Below, one piece after another: positions 60,336-64,000 of a DNA stretch of 64,000 nt. The position numbers and the translations under genes are program-made. How positions within the stretch are numbered: position 1 is the first letter of the stretch; each line of letters opens with the position of its first letter. The DNA is from Nitrosococcus wardiae (GTDB lineage Bacteria > Pseudomonadota > Gammaproteobacteria > Nitrosococcales > Nitrosococcaceae), in contig NZ_CP038033.1 of assembly GCF_004421105.1 (NCBI RefSeq), forward strand, positions 2,375,659 through 2,439,658, given 5' to 3'. The notes under the pieces are model-generated. The model was not told where the DNA came from, ran no database searches, and saw nothing but the letters and a program-made list of their open reading frames with translations.

Positions 60336-60509
60336 AAAAAATGACAGTCAGGTGATGAAAAAAGACTCGCTATCACACCGTTTCTCGGCTATCTAAGATC
60401 GGTAATAGTGATCTTGAATTGGGGGAGCTATTAGGATGGAAGCCCTCCATGAGGCGCAATTCTACTCTTTGGTCTATTTTATTTTCCATGGTAACGGGTA
60501 ACGCATTCT

Positions 60510-60944
60510 GTGAATGCTGAAATAAACACACCCCGTTGGGAACACTTCCCCCACCAAGGGGATGTAGGTGTCCGTGGCCTGGGGGCCAGCATGGAGGAGG
60601 CTTTTTGCGGTGCCGCTCTGGCATTGACGGCGACCATCGCCGATTTAGACACGGTTGCGCCCAAAGAGCGGGTGGAAGTGAAGTGCTCTGCGCCGGATAA
60701 GGAATTCTTGCTGGTGGAATGGCTTAATGCTCTCGTGTTTGAGATGGCGACCCGCCAGATGTTGTTTAGCCACTTTGCGGTGTCAATTGAGGATGACCAT
60801 CTAGTGGGGGAGGCTTGGGGAGAGCCTGTGGATCGGACCAAGCACGATCCTGCCGTGGAAGTCAAAGGCGCCACCCTAAGCGAACTTCATGTAGAGCGCC
60901 ACAAGGAGGGTCTCTGGATCGCCCAATGTATTGTGGATGTGTGA
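60510..60944 (+). CDS. Archease, activator of RtcB RNA ligase
   Basis: This 144-residue protein, GTG start, matches archease: the opening WEHFPHQGDVGVRGLGASME, with the metal-binding Asp in GDVGV, the central EFLLVEWLNALVFEMATRQM, and KHDPAVEVKGATLSELHVER ending in WIAQCIVDV. Archease binds RtcB, with a metal, and allows multiple-turnover RNA ligation and GTP use. rtcB begins 6 bp downstream, which matches a common gene pair. The operon is an RNA-repair module, but here the rtcB reading frame is broken. Confidence 0.92.
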   Translation: MNAEINTPRWEHFPHQGDVGVRGLGASMEEAFCGAALALTATIADLDTVAPKERVEVKCSAPDKEFLLVEWLNALVFEMATRQMLFSHFAVSIEDDHLVGEAWGEPVDRTKHDPAVEVKGATLSELHVERHKEGLWIAQCIVDV

Positions 60945-60950
60945 GAAGCC

Positions 60951-62385
60951 ATGGATACTAGCCGTTTAACCCAAATTTCAGAGTATGCGTGGCGTATCGA
61001 TCCCCACGGGGAGATGCGTGTGCCTAGCATCATTTACGCCAACGAAGCCTTAATCCAGGCCATGGATGAGAAGGTCTATGAGCAGGTGCGGAATGTGGCC
61101 ACCTTGCCGGGCATTGTGGAGGCGAGCTTTGCCATGCCTGATGCCCATTGGGGCTATGGATTTCCTATCGGTGGTGTAGCGGCCTTTGACCCGGGGCAAG
61201 GAGGAGTTATCTCGGCAGGTGGCGTAGGCTTTGATATTTCCTGTGGAGTCCGTACTCTCCACACGGGGCCGCGCCGGGAGCAGATTGAGGCGGTTAAGAG
61301 TCCCCTGGCTGACCGGCTGTACCATCAGATTTCTGCCGGCGTGGGGAGTCGGGGCGCTATCCATCTCAACGACCGGGAGATGAATGCCATGTTGGCCGGT
61401 GGGGCCCGGTGGGCGGTGGAGCGGGGCCACGGCCGTCCCGAGGATTTGGCACGCATTGAAGAACAGGGCTGCATGCCGGGAGCGGTGCCCGATGAAGTCT
61501 CGGCCAGGGCCAAGAAGCGCCAGCAAGATGAGATGGGGACCCTAGGCTCAGGCAACCATTACCTGGAAGTTCAGTACGTGGTCGAAGTCTATGACCCGGC
61601 GACGGCCGCTGCCTTTGGCCTTTATGGGGGGGATATGGTGGTCACCATCCATTGCGGATCGCGGGGGCTAGGGCATCAGATCGGCACTGAATTTTTGAAG
61701 GATATGGCCATCGCCGCGCCCCGCTATGGAATCACATTGCCGGATCGAGAATTGGCCTGTGCACCCATCCATTCTCCCTTGGGGGAGGCCTACTTGGGAG
61801 CCATGCGTGCCGGGATCAACTGTGCTCTCGCCAATCGCCAGATCCTGACCCATCTGACCCGGCAAGTCTTTGCCGAAATCCTGCCTGAGGCGAATCTTAC
61901 CCTCTTATATGATGTATCTCATAACACCTGCAAAGTGAGTGGAAGAGCATGTCATTGACGGCCAGCGCAAACGGCTCTTTATCCATCGCAAGGGCGCCAC
62001 GCGAGCCTATGGGCCGGGACATCCGGATTTGCCCCAAGCCCTGCAGGAGGTGGGACAGCCAGTCCTTATAGGAGGCTCCATGGGTACTAGTTCCCACATT
62101 TTGCTAGGGACAAAGGAGACCGAAGCGCTGGCCTTCAGTTCCGCTTGCCACGGGGCCGGGCGGAGTATGAGTCGTCATGAGGCTAAACGCCGTTGGTACG
62201 GTCGGGAAGTGGTGGACCGGCTCGCGAAGCGAGGCATTCTTATCCGCAGCGCTTCTTATCGGGGCGTGGCGGAGGAAGCCCCGGATGCCTATAAAGATGT
62301 GGATGCGGTTGTAGATGCAGCCCATGAATCCGGTTTGGCCCGTAAGGTGGCCCGTCTTGAGCCTCTCATTTGTATCAAGGGGTAG
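60951..62385 (+). pseudogene. rtcB: RNA-splicing ligase RtcB, frameshifted by a 4-bp tandem duplication
   Basis: The gene encodes two consecutive parts of RtcB in different frames. The first (to 61958) has FAMPDAHWGYGFPIGGVAAF, GVGFDISCGVR, GSGNHYLEVQ and LLYDVSHNTCKV. The second (from 61939) continues EEHVIDGQRKRLFIHRKGAT, GGSMGTSSHIL and CHGAGRSMS, whose His (codon 62148-62150) corresponds to the guanylylated nucleophile. At 61934-61941, AGTG occurs twice in tandem; deleting one copy restores the frame exactly. As sequenced, the first product lacks the nucleophile and cannot ligate RNA. The gene follows archease with a 6-bp gap. Confidence 0.9.
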
Positions 62386-62401
62386 GTAACAGTTAGCTGA
62401 T

Positions 62402-62728
62402 TTGTCTCAACTTGGGGTGATTACGGACCGGGATATTACCATGGGGTGCGGGCTTAATCATAAAGCCCTTTGGGAAATTACCGCCAGGGAAGTTTGGAAC
62501 AACAGGCAGGTTTTTACTTCTCATCCGGACGATGATATCCATACGGCCCTTCAGGCGATGTCAGAGCACCGTATCCTGGTCACTGACGGCAATGGGCATC
62601 TGGAGGGTATTCTATCCGCAGACGATATTGTGGCTTGTTCTGAAAAAGGCGCTAGCGGAAGGAAGGCTCCGGAACTTTCCTATGAAGACACCATTGGAAT
62701 GCTTAAGACGGTGTGCAACCATCATTAA
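62402..62728 (+). pseudogene. CBS-domain protein lacking its first CBS half
   Basis: The frame begins at a TTG with no ribosome-binding site. It reads LGVITDRDITMGC, the end of a first CBS domain, then an intact second CBS domain (VFTSHPDDDIHTALQAMSEH, RILVTDGNGHLEGILSADDI). The family normally has about 55 more residues before GVITDRDI. They are missing, so this is a 5'-deleted remnant. It lies 16 bp after the rtcB stop and may have been the third gene of the RNA-repair operon. Confidence 0.6.
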
Positions 62729-62781
62729 AAACAGCAGGAGGTTTGCCTAAGAAAAATCAGCCTAAATCTTGCAAAAAAAGT

Positions 62782-62958
62782 TTAATCGACGGCCTCTCTT
62801 GACCTATTTTTATCGAGATGGTTAAGGAATTCCCTGAACCAGCGCGGGCTAAAAAGAAGTATGTAAATCAAGAATAGTTCAGTTAACGGCAGGAATAAAC
62901 TGACGTAGTGTAGAACGATAATTCCTAAACAAATAATTAAACGAACATAGATATTCAT
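62782..62958 (-). CDS. Small hydrophobic protein
   Basis: A 58-residue frame on the minus strand reads MNIYVRLIICLGIIVLHYVS, then LFLPLTELFLIYILLFSPRW and a charged tail (FREFLNHLDKNRSREAVD). AAAGGG lies eight bases upstream of the ATG. Two hydrophobic segments are followed by a charged end, so it would be a small inner-membrane protein. A longer overlapping frame on the same strand (62879-63064) has no such properties. No family is recognised. Confidence 0.45.
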   Translation of the reverse strand: MNIYVRLIICLGIIVLHYVSLFLPLTELFLIYILLFSPRWFREFLNHLDKNRSREAVD

Positions 62959-63238
62959 TTGGCAACCCTTTCTTTTTGCTGAAAGTGGTTAGTCTGTGGT
63001 TCAAGGTTTTTTCTGGAAGGGACTTTAGGATCGAAAAATATAGACCAATATTTAATAGCCACATGGTCTTTCAATAACGGATAATTATCGAGAGACAATC
63101 TATGGCGCTCCTATTGCAGCACTAAAATCTTTTATCATGTCTCCTTTCACCAACAGTGCGGCAGTCGACCTAGTCGTCGACCATGTCCAAGCAGTACAGA
63201 GAACTCTGGTAGACTAATTTGTAAGCTATTGTTGGAGA

Positions 63239-63922
63239 TCAAAACCGTCCGACGGGCAGCAAATTCAAAGCTTGTTCGTTGGGGGGCATTTCTAGGATTC
63301 TGGCCACTTCTTTATCCTCAAAGGCCCCAATCACCACTGCGCCTAGGCCTAGGGAGATGGCTTGCAACAGCACATTTTGGGCCGCGTGGCCTACTTCTAT
63401 ATGCATATAGCGTGCTCCCCTTTGGCCGTATTTACGAGTCGTGCGCTGTTCTACCCCAGAGAACACCAGCAGCGCCCCATTATGTCTAACCGGGTCCTGG
63501 CCCAAAGCGGCACGGGCGAGTTGGTTCCGCCGGTCCTCAGTGGTAATCCGAAGCAGCGTGTGCTCATGGGGTTGATATTTGTATACTCCGGCCTCTAACT
63601 CCTGTGTCTGTCCTATAACGAGGTAGAGTTCCAAGGGATAGAGCGCGCCAGCGGAGGGGGCGGTGCGAAACCCCTGACCGTGGGTGATGCCTTGGGCTGC
63701 CCATAATAGCTGAGAGATTTCTTCCCTGCTTAAGGGGTGCCGACTGAGTTCTCGGATGGAACGCCGCTGCTGGAGGGCGGCCTCTACCGAGACTTTCCCC
63801 TCGTAGTGGGGCTGGGGCAGGGAGAGGGTCTCCGCTGGATCATTCATTACCGCCACTCCATTGGTGGTGATCAAACCCGAGAACGCCAGGAGCAGACATC
63901 GGGTCAGTTTTTTTCTGATCAT
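63239..63922 (-). CDS. SagB-type (ThcOx-like) nitroreductase-family oxidoreductase
   Basis: This 227-residue protein carries an N-terminal hydrophobic segment (LTRCLLLAFSGLITTNGVAV) and then the SagB/ThcOx FMN-dependent core: RRSIRELSRHPLSREEISQL, WAAQGIT, RTAPSAGALYPLELYLV, VYKYQPHEHTLL, and HVE-like GHAAQNVLLQAISLGLGAVV IGAF-type segments. Related domains oxidise azolines to azoles in ribosomal-peptide clusters, but no YcaO or precursor gene is near. It is more likely a stand-alone exported nitroreductase. The hydrophobic start could be a signal peptide or anchor, which is unusual. Confidence 0.85.
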   Translation of the reverse strand: MIRKKLTRCLLLAFSGLITTNGVAVMNDPAETLSLPQPHYEGKVSVEAALQQRRSIRELSRHPLSREEISQLLWAAQGITHGQGFRTAPSAGALYPLELYLVIGQTQELEAGVYKYQPHEHTLLRITTEDRRNQLARAALGQDPVRHNGALLVFSGVEQRTTRKYGQRGARYMHIEVGHAAQNVLLQAISLGLGAVVIGAFEDKEVARILEMPPNEQALNLLPVGRF

Positions 63923-63949
63923 TGGATATCCATTGATTTGGCCTCAAGA

Positions 63950-64000
63950 TCAGTCCAGTTTCAGCAGAGGGTAGCGCTGCAAGTCTTCCCGAGTCCATAA
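63950..64000 (-). CDS. C-terminal end of an unidentified gene (window edge)
   Basis: The minus-strand frame LWTREDLQRYPLLKLD followed by a stop is open to the window edge. It lies 27 bp upstream of the SagB-like start, which is a typical operon spacing. With only 16 residues visible, no function can be suggested, and the frame could be chance. Confidence 0.3.
   Translation of the reverse strand, partial: LWTREDLQRYPLLKLD

Noticed and set aside
1-64000. CRISPR arrays, tRNA or rRNA genes, prophage structural genes
   Set aside because: No regularly spaced repeats, cloverleaf genes, rRNA signature sequences or phage morphogenesis genes were seen on either strand.

Overview
The window looks like chromosomal DNA of a gammaproteobacterium, most likely a Chromatiales member resembling Nitrosococcus. 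This placement rests on gene content (CsiV, RlmM, TtcA, Hsp33, MsrA, DUF748, a homodimeric-type AceE-AceF-Lpd set), mid-range base composition and the style of the proteins. It is an inference, not a database match. No rRNA, tRNA or CRISPR array was recognised.

Layout. 1-4.7 kb: patatin-like lipase tail, HPRT and methylthioinosine phosphorylase (a matched purine/methylthio salvage pair), CsiV, an AT-rich membrane protein and a DsbA-like oxidoreductase. 4.7-9.2 kb: a translationally coupled pair made of an M1-M28-PDZ triple-domain exported peptidase and a TolB-like beta-propeller protein. 9.3-17.2 kb: a gutted esterase gene, CorA, a three-gene clock-type operon (kaiC-kaiB-hybrid histidine kinase) and a periplasmic YVTN propeller. 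17.3-26.4 kb is an accessory, scarred region: an IS200 remnant, a broken TPR protein, an IS1634-like deletion derivative with intact terminal inverted repeats, a four-gene cassette with the order carbamoyltransferase/SxtJ/DUF5989/GDSL hydrolase (the sxtI-J-K-L order of saxitoxin clusters), a dead glycosyltransferase, and a three-gene roadblock/Aer-like PAS/cytoplasmic PhnD-like operon.

26.5-44.6 kb: DUF938 methyltransferase plus GT1 glycosyltransferase, the pyruvate dehydrogenase operon aceE-aceF-lpdA, HNH nuclease, universal stress protein, a very large AsmA-like DUF748 protein, a flippase-like membrane protein, a phosphoesterase, a CstB-like persulfide dioxygenase/rhodanese and a class 3 lipase. 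44.7-57.5 kb is mostly minus-strand housekeeping: ttcA, rlmM, msrA, DUF423, a beta-hydroxyacid dehydrogenase, an LpxH-like phosphoesterase, a PreP-like M16 protease, HAD phosphatase, hslO and a divergent rpoD-family sigma factor. Two inverted copies of a ~165 bp miniature element flanked by TA bracket rlmM-msrA. 58-64 kb: a homopolymer-frameshifted diaminopimelate-dehydrogenase-like gene, an EI-like PEP-utilising protein, and an RNA-repair locus (archease plus rtcB) in which rtcB carries a 4-bp tandem duplication and is followed by a truncated CBS gene. A SagB-type oxidoreductase closes the window.

The strongest candidates for unusual biology are the sxtI-J-K-L-like cassette, the roadblock/PAS/PhnD operon, the kai operon with its own hybrid kinase, and the TA-flanked miniature elements. 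About ten broken genes in 64 kb point to ongoing gene decay, although two of the frameshifts (58.8 kb and 61.9 kb) are simple enough to be assembly errors.
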